NCBI GenBank assembly: GCA_963709075.1
Contig: CAVPUY010000010.1
Coordinates: 124,001-188,000, forward strand
Direction of reading: 5' to 3'
Length of the DNA: 64,000 nucleotides
Source: Palsa-506 sp963709075
Lineage (GTDB): Bacteria > Actinomycetota > Actinomycetes > Streptosporangiales > Streptosporangiaceae
Each line of letters begins with the position of its first letter. Position 1 is the first letter of the stretch. This document shows positions 47,095 to 55,598 of this stretch, piece after piece. A program made the position numbers and the translations under genes. The notes beneath the pieces were generated by a model. It was not told the DNA's origin and ran no database searches. It worked only from the letters and a program-made list of their open reading frames with translations.

Positions 47095-48603
47095 ATGCGG
47101 TCACTGCTCGCGGGATTCACCACGCGCGGCACGTCGTTCCTGGCCGCCGGCCTGGCCGCGGCGATCGCGGGGCTCGCGCTCGGCGAGCGTGACCTGGTCA
47201 GCGTCGGGGCGCTGCTCTTCATCCTGCCGCTGCTTTCCGCCCTGGCCGCGGGCCGGGCGAAGTACCGGCTGAGCTGCGTCCGGCAGGTCAGCCCGGCCCG
47301 GGTGCCGGCCGGCCACACCACGCACGTGAGCGTCCGGCTGGAGAATGTCTCCCGGCTGCCCACCGGCCTGCTGCTCGCCGAGGACGCGATCCCGTACGCG
47401 CTCGGCACCCGGCCGAGGTATGTCCTGGACGGGGTGGAGCGCGGCGGCGTGCGGGAACTGAGCTACCCGCTCCGCTCGGACCTGCGGGGAAAGTTCACCA
47501 TCGGCCCGCTTGAGGTCAGGATCGCCGACTCGTTCGGCCTGGTGGAAGTCGGCCGGTCGTTCGCCACCACGAGCACGCTCGTCGTCACGCCCAAGGTCGT
47601 GCCGCTGGCCAGGACCGCGATCGGGGCAAGCTGGGTGGGCGAGGGCGATGGCAGGACCCGCGCGGCGGCGGCGGCCGGCGAGGACGACGTGGTGCCGCGC
47701 GCCTACCGGGACGGGGACGAACTGCGCCGGGTGCACTGGCGGTCCACCGCGCGGTACGGCGAGCTGATGGTCCGCCGCGAGGAGCAGCGCTGGCGGAACC
47801 GTGCGCTGCTGCTGCTCGACACGCGGCGCGGCGCGCACGCGGGCAGCGGGATCACCTCTTCCTTCGAGTACGCCGTCGGAGCCGCCGCCTCGATCGGCGT
47901 GCACCTCGCCCGCGGCGGCATGGACGGCCAGCTCATCACCGACGCAGGCCCGGTCGCGGCCGCCGGGATGTTCGAGGACGTGCTGCTCGACTCGCTCGCG
48001 GTCATCAAGACCTCGCGCGGCACTGAGCTGTCCGGCGGCCTGGCCGCGGTCCGGGCGGCGGGCGGCGGCCTGCTCATCGTGATCGCCGGCCGGCTTTCCG
48101 CCGCCGCCGCGCGGCAGCTTGCCACCAGCCGCCGTGACGGCGGCCCGGCGATCGCGCTGCTGCTCGCGGTCTCCACCTGGAACCAGCCAGGTCACCCGCC
48201 CGGCCAGCCGCGGCGGGCCCAGGGCGGTGCCGGACCGCAGGGCCGGGACCGGGGCGCGCGGGCAAGCGGCAAGCCGTCCGCCGGAGCCGCGCCCGGCGGC
48301 CAGCCGGCGCCCGGCGGCCAGCCGGCGCCCGGCGGCCAGCCAGCGGCCAACGGCCAGCCAGCGGCCAACGGCCAGGCGCCGGGCGGCAGCCAGGCCGGGA
48401 GCGGCCAGGCGGCCGGCCACGAAGAGACAGCCGCGGCCGCTGCCATCCTGAGCGGCGCGGGCTGGCGCGTCGTCACCGTGGATGCCGGTATGCCGCTCGG
48501 CGCGGCGTGGCAACGGCTGGCCGGGGCCGGCCTGATGGCGCGCCCGCAGGCGCAGAGCTTCCTGCCGGGGGCCCACGGCGATATGCCGGGGGCAGCGGTA
48601 TGA
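47095..48603 (+). CDS. DUF58 (VWA-like) protein with a repeat-rich insert
   Basis: The 502-aa protein starts MRSLLAGFTTRGTSFLAAGL with two N-terminal helices. A beta-rich region follows (VSPARVPAGHTTHVSVRLEN, VRELSYPLRSDLRGKFTIGP). The DUF58 signature is PRAYRDGDELRRVHWRSTAR, then YGELMVRREEQRWRNRALLL and LLDTRRGAH. Near residue 400 an insert of PGGQPA and ANGQPA units (18-bp DNA repeats at about 48290-48380) separates off the C-terminus. I prefer ATG 47095 over GTG 47086, because the AAGGAA is only well spaced for the ATG. Its stop overlaps the next gene by 4 bp. Confidence 0.88.
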   Translation: MRSLLAGFTTRGTSFLAAGLAAAIAGLALGERDLVSVGALLFILPLLSALAAGRAKYRLSCVRQVSPARVPAGHTTHVSVRLENVSRLPTGLLLAEDAIPYALGTRPRYVLDGVERGGVRELSYPLRSDLRGKFTIGPLEVRIADSFGLVEVGRSFATTSTLVVTPKVVPLARTAIGASWVGEGDGRTRAAAAAGEDDVVPRAYRDGDELRRVHWRSTARYGELMVRREEQRWRNRALLLLDTRRGAHAGSGITSSFEYAVGAAASIGVHLARGGMDGQLITDAGPVAAAGMFEDVLLDSLAVIKTSRGTELSGGLAAVRAAGGGLLIVIAGRLSAAAARQLATSRRDGGPAIALLLAVSTWNQPGHPPGQPRRAQGGAGPQGRDRGARASGKPSAGAAPGGQPAPGGQPAPGGQPAANGQPAANGQAPGGSQAGSGQAAGHEETAAAAAILSGAGWRVVTVDAGMPLGAAWQRLAGAGLMARPQAQSFLPGAHGDMPGAAV

Positions 48604-51143
48604 ACCTCCGGCTCACGATCACCACGGCCGCCGCCGTCATCCTGGCATCGGTCTCGCTGTACCCGGTGCTTGACGGCATCGGCTGGTTCTGGGCCGGGGC
48701 CGGCGCGGTCATCGTGGCCGCGGCGGCGGGCACGGCCACCCGGCTGCCCGCGTTGCCGGCCGGCGCGATAGCCACCGCCGCGGCGCTGATCGCTGGCATG
48801 CCGCTGCTGCTCAGCCCGGCATGGTACCTGAAGCTCCTCGGCCTGGCGCTGGTGCTCGCCACCGCGGGCAGCGTGACCCGGCTGCGGCTGCTGCCGGTGA
48901 TCGCCGGCGCCGTGACCTACCTGGCCGGGCTGCTGATCTACCTGAACCTGATATTCGCCACCCCGGAGTCGTTCGCCGGGATCGTGTCCACCACGGCCTC
49001 GGTCCGGCACCTGTGGCGGATGGCCAGCCTGGGCCTTGTCGAGCGGACCGACACGCCGCCGGTCCCTGACTCGCATGGCGTCATACTGCTTGCCGCGGCC
49101 GGAATCGGGCTGATGGCGGTGGCCGCCGACCTGATCGCGGTGCGGCTGCGCAGCCCGGCCATCGCCGGGCTGCCGCTGCTTGCCCTGTTCAGCGTGCCGA
49201 TCACGACAAGCGCCCGGCAGGGCGCAGTCGGCGCGACGATCACCTTCTGTCTCGGCATCACCGGCTACCTGGCGCTGCTCGCCGCCGACGGGCGGGAACG
49301 GCTGCGCATCTGGGGCCGCCTGGTCACGCTCTGGCAGAGCGGCCGGGACGACGACGAGCCGGTCCGGGGGCCCGATACCAAGGCGCTGGCCGCGTCCGGC
49401 CGCCGGATCGGGCTGGCCGCGATCAGCCTCGCGATCTTCATCCCGCTGCTGCTTCCCGGGCTCCGGGTGCACAAGCTCTTCAGCGGGCACGGCAGCGCGG
49501 GCGGACCAGGCAGCAGGGTGATCCCGCTCCCCGATCCGGTGGTCAGGCTGCAGAATCTGCTGCTGCACGGCGGGAATGCCACCGTCTTGACGTACACCAC
49601 GAACAACCCCGAGCCGCCTCAGCAGTACCTGCAGGTCTACGTGCTGAACTACGACAGCGGCACGAATACCTGGGCGCTGCAGACGCCGGTCCCCGGCATC
49701 CGGGTGGGCGACTCGCCGCTGCCCGGGGCGGCCGGGCTGAACGGGCTCACGCCCGTGCGCACGTCGACGACCAAGATCGACGTGAGCGACGGGGTCACCG
49801 GCTACGGGGCCAGGCTGAACTTCCTGCCGCTGCCATACGTACCGGAAACCGTCCGGGTGCCGGGCAGCTGGGGCGTTGACCTCGACACCCTGATGGTCTC
49901 GTCGGCCAAGGCCGGACTATCCGGACTGCACTACACGGTGAAGGGCGAGGACGTGGAGCCCACCCTGCAGCAGCTGAACGCGCCGGCTGCCGCGCCGCGC
50001 GACATCGTCCGGCAGTACCTGCCGTTCCGTTCGCCGGATCGCAACGCGCTCCGGGCGCTGGCAGACGGGATCTTCGCGACGGCCGGCGCCAGGACGTCCT
50101 ACCAGAAGGCGATAGCGCTGGAGAAGTGGTTCACGTCCGGGATCTTTACCTACGACGTGCACGCCACCGAGCCGGACACCCCGGCCGGGCTGCTTAACTT
50201 CCTGACCAAGTCCAGGCGGGGCTACTGCCAGCAGTTCGCGTTCGGGATGGCGGCGCTGGCCCGGGTGGCGGGCATCCCGGCCCGGGTGGCTGTCGGCTAC
50301 ACCGCCGGCACCCCGCAGCGCAGCGGCAGCTGGAAGGTCACCACCGCGGACGCGCACGCCTGGCCCGAGCTCTACTTCCAGGGCGCGGGGTGGCTGCGCT
50401 TCGAGCCGACCCCGGGCGGCGCCACCGGGCAGGGTACCGCGGTCCAGCCGGCCTACGCTCAGGACATCTCGCCCGCGGCCCCTGGCGGCACGCTGCCGGC
50501 CACCACCCCGACCTCGCCCGCTGGCGCGCTCCCCGGCGCGAAGTCCCCGAGCGGGATACTCAAGAACGAGCGGAACCCGCAGGGCCTTGGCGGGCATGCC
50601 TCGGCCAGCCACGGCGGCTCGGCGCCGGTCATCCCGATCGTGATCGCCGTCCTGGTGCTCGCGGCGGCCGTGCCGCGGATCGCCAGGACCGCGGCCAGGC
50701 AGCGGCGCTGGCACGCAGCCAGGGGCGACACCGCGCTGGCCCATGCCGCCTGGCTGGAACTGCACGACGACCTGACCGACTATGGCTTCGGCTGGCGGGT
50801 CAGCGAGTCGCCGCGCGCGGTGTCTCGCAGGCTGGCGGTCACGCTCCAGCTTGACGCCGGCACCAGGCAGGCTCTTGACCGGGTTTCGCTGGCTGAGGAA
50901 CGGGCGCGGTACGCGAAGGTGGCGAAGGCGTCAGCGTCGCTGCGGGCCGATGTCGCCGTGATCAGGCGGGCCCTCGCCGCCAGGGCCAGCCGCGCGGCGC
51001 GGCTGCGGGCGCGGCTGCTGCCGCCGTCGGCGCTGGCGCCGTTGCGCTCGGGCCTGCAGCAGGCACTTGACGTGTTCGGCTGGCTGGACGCGGCCGGCCT
51101 GCGGGTCCGCGGCCGGGTCCGGCAGCTCGGCCGGGAAGCCTGA
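48600..51143 (+). CDS. Membrane transglutaminase-like protein (TgpA family)
   Basis: The 847-aa intact protein starts MNLRLTITTAAAVILASVSL with about seven N-terminal helices, then a large extracytoplasmic part. The transglutaminase core has a catalytic Cys in KSRRGYCQQFAFGMAALARV, a His in TTADAHAWPELYFQGAGWLR, and an acidic residue in FEPTPGG. After a Ser/Pro/Gly linker a further helix (VIPIVIAVLVLAAAVPRIAR) precedes a cytoplasmic DUF4129-like tail. It is the third gene of the moxR-DUF58-tgpA operon. The substrate is unknown, but a cell-envelope protein is likely. Confidence 0.88.
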   Translation: MNLRLTITTAAAVILASVSLYPVLDGIGWFWAGAGAVIVAAAAGTATRLPALPAGAIATAAALIAGMPLLLSPAWYLKLLGLALVLATAGSVTRLRLLPVIAGAVTYLAGLLIYLNLIFATPESFAGIVSTTASVRHLWRMASLGLVERTDTPPVPDSHGVILLAAAGIGLMAVAADLIAVRLRSPAIAGLPLLALFSVPITTSARQGAVGATITFCLGITGYLALLAADGRERLRIWGRLVTLWQSGRDDDEPVRGPDTKALAASGRRIGLAAISLAIFIPLLLPGLRVHKLFSGHGSAGGPGSRVIPLPDPVVRLQNLLLHGGNATVLTYTTNNPEPPQQYLQVYVLNYDSGTNTWALQTPVPGIRVGDSPLPGAAGLNGLTPVRTSTTKIDVSDGVTGYGARLNFLPLPYVPETVRVPGSWGVDLDTLMVSSAKAGLSGLHYTVKGEDVEPTLQQLNAPAAAPRDIVRQYLPFRSPDRNALRALADGIFATAGARTSYQKAIALEKWFTSGIFTYDVHATEPDTPAGLLNFLTKSRRGYCQQFAFGMAALARVAGIPARVAVGYTAGTPQRSGSWKVTTADAHAWPELYFQGAGWLRFEPTPGGATGQGTAVQPAYAQDISPAAPGGTLPATTPTSPAGALPGAKSPSGILKNERNPQGLGGHASASHGGSAPVIPIVIAVLVLAAAVPRIARTAARQRRWHAARGDTALAHAAWLELHDDLTDYGFGWRVSESPRAVSRRLAVTLQLDAGTRQALDRVSLAEERARYAKVAKASASLRADVAVIRRALAARASRAARLRARLLPPSALAPLRSGLQQALDVFGWLDAAGLRVRGRVRQLGREA

Positions 51144-51159
51144 CCGCGAGCCATCGGGC

Positions 51160-51175
51160 CAGGCCTGCAGGCCTG
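51160..51175. terminator. Small hairpin between convergent genes
   Basis: CAGGCC-TGCA-GGCCTG forms a 6-bp GC stem with a 4-base loop, 16 bp after the transglutaminase stop and 85 bp from the end of the convergent DUF3040 gene. No T-tract. Confidence 0.35.
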
Positions 51176-51260
51176 ACGCAAGCCGGGCCGCCTGGCGCCG
51201 GGGTTCCCGTTTCACATCGTGGTTGTCGTGCCTGACCGCTTGCCCGCGGCCAGCCGGCAG

Positions 51261-51737
51261 CTACCGGTCGCGCTCCTGGCGGCGCCGCCACCGCTCTTCC
51301 AGCCGCTCCATGAACCGGGGAGACTGCCCGCCGCTCCTGCGGTCCTTGGCCCGGCGCGGGCCCTTGCCCCGGCCGGTGCCTGCCCGGCCAGCCGCGGAAC
51401 CGCGGCCTGGCCTGCGGCCGGTGCCGCCCGCGCGGGCCGGGCCCGACCCCCGGGCGGTGGCCGTGCCGGTCATGTGCCGCCAGCTGTTCAGCGCCCACAT
51501 GGCACAGGCCAGCATGACGACGAAACCAGCCACGCCGATCCAGATGATGTTGGACACGACGCCGCCGAGCAGCAGGCCGATGCCGATCAGGAACCCGAAC
51601 GCCGCCTCGACGACCCGGCGCTTGTAGTGCACGCGCGGGTCGCTGCGCCGGGCAGCGTGCGCGAAGCGCGGATAATCGGCGTAGAGCGCTTGCTCGATCT
51701 GCTCGAGCTGGCGCTGCTCGTGCTCAGACAGCGGCAC
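51261..51737 (-). CDS. DUF3040 membrane protein
   Basis: The N-terminus VPLSEHEQRQLEQIEQALYA followed by DYPRFAHAARRSDP is the DUF3040 signature, typical of actinobacteria. Two helices follow (AAFGFLIGIGLLLGGVVSNI; WIGVAGFVVMLACAMWALNS), then an Arg/Gly-rich cytoplasmic tail ending RLEERWRRRQERDR. The start matters: GGGAGG lies 4 bases before a GTG at 51737, so I use that rather than the in-frame ATG at 51749, which overlaps the ribosome binding site. Function unknown. These proteins are often found next to dinB and the dcw cluster, as here. Confidence 0.88.
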   Translation of the reverse strand: MPLSEHEQRQLEQIEQALYADYPRFAHAARRSDPRVHYKRRVVEAAFGFLIGIGLLLGGVVSNIIWIGVAGFVVMLACAMWALNSWRHMTGTATARGSGPARAGGTGRRPGRGSAAGRAGTGRGKGPRRAKDRRSGGQSPRFMERLEERWRRRQERDR

Positions 51738-51872
51738 GTTGCCTCCCATAGAACTCGCGCTCGGCGACTGGTTCGATGACCTTCACCTCACGGCCTGGCT
51801 TATGCCCAGAATACGAGCGCGAGTACGTCAAGTGAAAGGGTACACGGCCCGCGACCGCGAACCGGCGGCCGG

Positions 51873-53135
51873 TCAGCTGCCCGTGGTGCCACTCCGGTCA
51901 CCCGGGCCGGCCGCATTCCCGTCCACCAGCGCGGCCGGCCGGACCGCATCCGTGCCGAACCGGCCGGCGATCCGGTCGACTGCCCGCTCCGCCTCCCGCC
52001 AGGAGGCCGGCCGGTCACCGAAGGCCAGCTGCGAGTCGGCGGCGGCCGTCGGGATCAGGCCGGTGGCGCGGACGCCGACGAGGCGCAGCCTGGCCCGCGC
52101 ATCGAGCCCGGCGGCTGCGTAAAGCAGGCATGCCGTGGCGTAGACCTGCCTGGCCACGTCCGTCGGCTCGGGCAGCGTCCGGGAGCGGGTGATCGTGGTG
52201 AAGTCAGCGAGCCGCAGCTTCACCACGACCGTCCTGGCCGCGCAGCCTGCCGAGCGCAGGCCGCGGGCCGTCCGCCCGGACAGCCTGAGCAGCTCGCGGC
52301 GGATGACCTCGGGGTCCTCGATGTCGGTGGCGAAGGTCTCCTCGGCGCCGATGCTCTTCTCGGCCACTCCTGGCACGACCTTGCGGGCGTCCCGCCCCCA
52401 GGCGAGCGCGGCCAGATGCGCGCCCGCCGCCCGGCCGAGCGCGCTTTCCAGCGCGGCGGGCGGCGCGTGCGCGATGTCGGCGACCGTGCGCAGGCCCAGG
52501 CCGGCCAGCACCCGGCCGGTCCGCTCCCCCACCCCCCACAGCGCCGAAACCGGCAGCGGGTGCAGGAAATCAAGTACCCGGTCAGCCGGGACGATGAGCA
52601 GGCCGTCCGGCTTGCACGAGGTCGAGGCGAGCTTGGCGACGAACTTGCTCGTCGCGACGCCGACTGAGCAGCTGATTCCCTGCTGCCCGCGGATCCTGGC
52701 CCGGATCAGCTCGCCGATCTGCGCCGGGCCGGCCGCCAGCCGGCGCAGCGCGCCGGACACATCGAGGAAGGCCTCGTCGAGCGCGAGCGGCTCCACCTCC
52801 GGGGTGATCGCCCGGAAGACCGCCATGACCTCCCTGGACACCGCCGCGTACAGCCCGTGCCTGGGCGGGATGAGCACCGCCTGCGGGCACAGCCTGCGGG
52901 CCCGGCTCATCGGCATCGCGGACCGCACCCCGAAGGCCCGGGCCGGGTAGGTCGCCGACAGCACCACGCTGCGGCCGCCCGGGGAACCCACGATGACCGG
53001 CTGGCCCGCCAGCTCGGGGCGGTCCCTGATCTCGACGCTGGCGTAGAAGGCGTCCATGTCCACGTGCAGGATGTGACAGCCGGCATCGTCGCCGGCCAGC
53101 TCCGCCCTGGCCCGGGGTGCCCGGTCGCCGGTCAC
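51873..53135 (-). CDS. dinB: DNA polymerase IV (Y family)
   Basis: The 420-aa translesion polymerase has CHILHVDMDAFYASVEIRDR (first catalytic Asp and the YASVE motif), SVVLSATYPARAFGVRSAMP, LALDEAFLDVSGALRRLAAG (catalytic Asp-Glu pair), GISCSVGVATSKFVAKLAST, and the helix-hairpin-helix LWGVGERTGRVLAGLGLRTV. The little-finger domain follows (VGVRATGLIPTAAADSQLAF). I start it at a GTG at 53135, 5 bases after AGGAGG. The family's beta-clamp motif may be the QLAF near the end. The gene follows nusB on the same strand, separated by a 23-bp repeat array. Confidence 0.93.
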   Translation of the reverse strand: MTGDRAPRARAELAGDDAGCHILHVDMDAFYASVEIRDRPELAGQPVIVGSPGGRSVVLSATYPARAFGVRSAMPMSRARRLCPQAVLIPPRHGLYAAVSREVMAVFRAITPEVEPLALDEAFLDVSGALRRLAAGPAQIGELIRARIRGQQGISCSVGVATSKFVAKLASTSCKPDGLLIVPADRVLDFLHPLPVSALWGVGERTGRVLAGLGLRTVADIAHAPPAALESALGRAAGAHLAALAWGRDARKVVPGVAEKSIGAEETFATDIEDPEVIRRELLRLSGRTARGLRSAGCAARTVVVKLRLADFTTITRSRTLPEPTDVARQVYATACLLYAAAGLDARARLRLVGVRATGLIPTAAADSQLAFGDRPASWREAERAVDRIAGRFGTDAVRPAALVDGNAAGPGDRSGTTGS

Positions 53136-53191
53136 TGGCGCCTCCTCGCGGCGTCGGCACGCAACTGCGAATCTAGCCGGGGGCACCGACA

Positions 53192-53275
53192 TTCCGGCAG
53201 GCTCAGGCGGGTCGCTCCGGCAGGCTCAGGCCAGTCGCTCCGGCAGGCTCGGGCCAGTCGCTCCGGCGGCTCAGC
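53192..53275. repeat. 23-bp tandem repeat between nusB and dinB
   Basis: Three copies of GAGCGACTGGCC(C/T)GAGCCTGCCG (minus-strand sense) lie between the nusB stop at 53271 and the dinB start, with a partial fourth at the nusB end. Period 23 is not a multiple of three, consistent with non-coding sequence. The copies are at least 85 percent identical. Confidence 0.85.
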
Positions 53276-53681
53276 CGTCCGCCGTCGGCCTGAGCTCAAG
53301 CAGGCGCGCGAGCAGCCCGTTGACGAACGCAGGCGAGGCGTCGGTGGACAGCTCACGGGCGAGCAGCACGGCCTCGCTGATCGCCACGCCGTCGGGCACG
53401 CCGGGGTTCCAGAACAGCTCGTAAACGCCGATCCGGAGGATGTTCCTGTCCACCGCGGGCATCCGGTCCAGGGTCCAGCCACGGGAGTTGGCGGCGAGCA
53501 GCTCGTCGATCTCGCCCTGGTGCTCTTGCACGCCGCGGACCAGCTCAACCGCGTACTCGGGCACCGGCGGGCTGGCCGCGGCGGTCCGCTCGGCGAGCAG
53601 GCCGAGCACCGGCTCGCCCCTGATCTCGGCCTCGAACAGGATGTCGAGTGCCCGTTTCCGTGCCTTACCGCGTGCCGACAT
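53271..53681 (-). CDS. nusB: Transcription antitermination protein NusB
   Basis: The 136-aa protein matches NusB over its whole length: MSARGKARKRALDILFEAEI, EYAVELVRGVQEHQGEIDEL, GWTLDRMPAVDRNILRIGVY and ELFWNPGVPDGVAISEAVLL, then ASPAFVNGLLARLLE. NusB binds boxA RNA with NusE (S10) for rRNA antitermination. It lies 39 bp downstream of efp in the standard actinobacterial order. Confidence 0.95.
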   Translation of the reverse strand: MSARGKARKRALDILFEAEIRGEPVLGLLAERTAAASPPVPEYAVELVRGVQEHQGEIDELLAANSRGWTLDRMPAVDRNILRIGVYELFWNPGVPDGVAISEAVLLARELSTDASPAFVNGLLARLLELRPTADG

Positions 53682-53720
53682 GGTCGCCGTCCGGTTGCCG
53701 CTTGGACTCAGCTCCGGGGG

Positions 53721-54278
53721 TCACGCCCGGCCGAGGTAATCGCCGCTTCTGGTGTCGACCCTGATCTTCTCGCCGGTCGTGATGAACAGCGGGACCTGGA
53801 TCTGCGCGCCGGTCTGCAGCGTGGCCGGCTTGGTGCCGCCGGTGGAGCGGTCGCCCTGCACGCCCGGGTCGGTCTGGCTGACCGTCAGCTCCACCGACGC
53901 GGGCAGGTCCACGTACAGCGGCACCCCGTCGTTGAACGCCACCGTCGCGGTCTGCTCTTCCAGCAGGTAGTCCGCGGCGCCGCCGACCGTGGCCGCCGGG
54001 ATCCTCGGCTGGTCGTAGTCCTGCACGTCCATGAACACGAAGTCCTCGCCCTCGCGGTAGAGGTACTGCATCTCCCGCTTGTCGACGTTGGCCACCTCGA
54101 CCTTGACGCCGGCATTGAAGGTCCGGTCCACCACCTTGCCGGTGAGCACGTTCTTCAGCCTGGTGCGCACGAAGGCGCCGCCCTTGCCCGGCTTCACGTG
54201 CTGGAAATCCACCACGCCCCAGAGCTGGCCGTCCAGGTTGAGCGTCATGCCGTTCTTCAGGTCGTTCGTCGTGGCCAA
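53721..54278 (-). CDS. efp: Elongation factor P
   Basis: The 185-aa protein has the three-domain EF-P layout: MATTNDLKNGMTLNLDGQLW, VVDFQHVKPGKGGAFVRTRL (loop lysine at about residue 32), LYREGEDFVFMDVQDYDQPR, GVPLYVDLPASVELTVSQTD and GAQIQVPLFITTGEKIRVDT. It relieves ribosome stalling at polyproline, which is relevant here because many neighbours carry Pro-rich stretches. No modification enzyme gene is visible nearby. Confidence 0.96.
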   Translation of the reverse strand: MATTNDLKNGMTLNLDGQLWGVVDFQHVKPGKGGAFVRTRLKNVLTGKVVDRTFNAGVKVEVANVDKREMQYLYREGEDFVFMDVQDYDQPRIPAATVGGAADYLLEEQTATVAFNDGVPLYVDLPASVELTVSQTDPGVQGDRSTGGTKPATLQTGAQIQVPLFITTGEKIRVDTRSGDYLGRA

Positions 54279-54332
54279 GTCTGTCGTGTCTCCTGCGTGG
54301 GGGCGGTAGTCGGGCCGGGCGGGCGCCGCGCG

Positions 54333-55427
54333 CTAGAGGACGAGCAATTCCCTGGTTACCGTGGTGAGCAGCTCGCCCGGGATCGCGCCATTACCGGTGA
54401 AGGCGCGCACCACGAGGGTGTCCTCGATCCTGACACCGCCCCGGCCAGGCAGGTAGATACCGGGCTCGACGGTGACGGGAACTCCGGCCGCAAGTCTACC
54501 CGTCCTTCCCGACGCGATTATCGGTGCCTCGTGGATCTCCAGGCCGACGCCGTGACCGGTGCCGTGCCCGAAATGACCGCCGTGCCCGGCCGCGCTGATC
54601 AGGTCCCTGGACGCGGCGTCGACATCGGCCACGTCAGCGCCGGCCGCGGCCGCGGCGAGGCCGGCCCGCTGCGCGGCGGCAACCAGGTCGTAGATCTCCC
54701 GCTGCCACCCGGCAGGCTCGCCGACCGCGACGGTCCTCGTCATGTCCGCGTGGTAGCCCGCATACCGGGCGCCGCAGTCGACCGTGACGAGATCCCCGGC
54801 GCGCAGCGGGCGGCCGGCCGGCACGTGATGCGGGGTGTCGCCGTTCGGCCCGCTGGCCACGATGGTGTCGAAGGCCGGCTTCTCCGCGCCGCGGTCGGTC
54901 ATCTCGCGCTCGAGCGCGATCGCCAGCTCGCGCTCGGTGCGGCCGGGCCGGATCTCGGCGAGCACCGCCTCGAAAGACTCCGAGGTGATCTGGCAGGCGC
55001 GGGCCAGCAGCGCGACCTCGGCCGGGTCCTTGACCATCCGCAGGTCCTCGACCGCCCGGCCGAGCGGGATCAGGGTCAGGCCGCCGGCATCGATCAGCGC
55101 CTGGTGCCGCTCGACCGTCATCTCCTGCGCCTCGAAGCCGACCACCGCCAGCCCGGCGGCAGCCGCGCTTGCGGCCAGCGCCGACTCGGTGAACCGGTCG
55201 ATGACCAGCTCGAGGTCCGGGCAGTCGCGCCGGGCGGCAGGCTCGTAACGGGAGTCCGTGCCCAGCACCGCTGGCCCGCTGACCGGCAGCAGCAGCGCGG
55301 CGTTCGAGCTGGCCAGCCCGGTCAGGTAACGGACGTTGACGCCGCTGGTGATCAGCGCGGCGTCCGCGCCGATGGCGGCAGCCTGCTGCTGGATGCGCGC
55401 CCGGCGGGCAGCGTGAATGTCGGGCAT
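54333..55427 (-). CDS. X-Pro aminopeptidase/dipeptidase, M24 family
   Basis: The 364-aa protein has a creatinase-like N-terminal domain (MPDIHAARRARIQQQAAAIG) and a pita-bread catalytic domain. The metal ligands lie in DLVTVDCGARYAGYHADMTR (two Asp), FGHGTGHGVGLEIHEAPII (His), VPVTVEPGIYLPGRGGVRIE and DTLVV (two Glu). The family removes residues N-terminal to proline. It lies upstream of efp and nusB. The likely start is the ATG at 55427. TACAGT ends 7 bases before it with no good ribosome binding site, so the transcript may be leaderless. Confidence 0.88.
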   Translation of the reverse strand: MPDIHAARRARIQQQAAAIGADAALITSGVNVRYLTGLASSNAALLLPVSGPAVLGTDSRYEPAARRDCPDLELVIDRFTESALAASAAAAGLAVVGFEAQEMTVERHQALIDAGGLTLIPLGRAVEDLRMVKDPAEVALLARACQITSESFEAVLAEIRPGRTERELAIALEREMTDRGAEKPAFDTIVASGPNGDTPHHVPAGRPLRAGDLVTVDCGARYAGYHADMTRTVAVGEPAGWQREIYDLVAAAQRAGLAAAAAGADVADVDAASRDLISAAGHGGHFGHGTGHGVGLEIHEAPIIASGRTGRLAAGVPVTVEPGIYLPGRGGVRIEDTLVVRAFTGNGAIPGELLTTVTRELLVL

Positions 55428-55598
55428 GCTCACGACTGTACGGCGCGTGCCCGGCCCGCCAGCGGGATGCCCGCAATCATGATCATGCACTGAAGATCAA
55501 GATCGCTTATTAACGGGAACTTCAGCGGCGGATGTTTATTCGCCGCTGAGCGGGCAGGCTGCCGAGCGGTCAGCCACCCCGGCTGCACGGAGGTGAAC
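55428..55598. promoter_or_regulatory. Divergent control region of the peptidase and sigma factor genes
   Basis: The palindrome CATGATCATG is at 55478-55487. TCAGCGGCG (55522-55530) and CGCCGCTGA (55541-55549) form a 9-bp stem around an AT-rich 10-base loop. GTTT (55534) with a 14-base spacer and GGGCAG (55552) resembles the GTTT-N14-17-GGGTAT promoters read by SigB/SigF-type factors. A GGAGG then lies 5 bases before the sigma ATG at 55599. This suggests that the sigma factor may read its own gene. Confidence 0.45.

Noticed and set aside
47101..49568. Long minus-strand frames opposite DUF58 and the transglutaminase
   Set aside because: The plus strand carries clear domains and catalytic motifs. 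The minus frames are low-complexity shadows.
52857..55493. An 878-codon plus-strand frame across dinB, nusB, efp and the peptidase gene
   Set aside because: It spans four recognisable genes on the other strand and has antisense-type composition. It exists only because GC-rich sequence has few stop codons.
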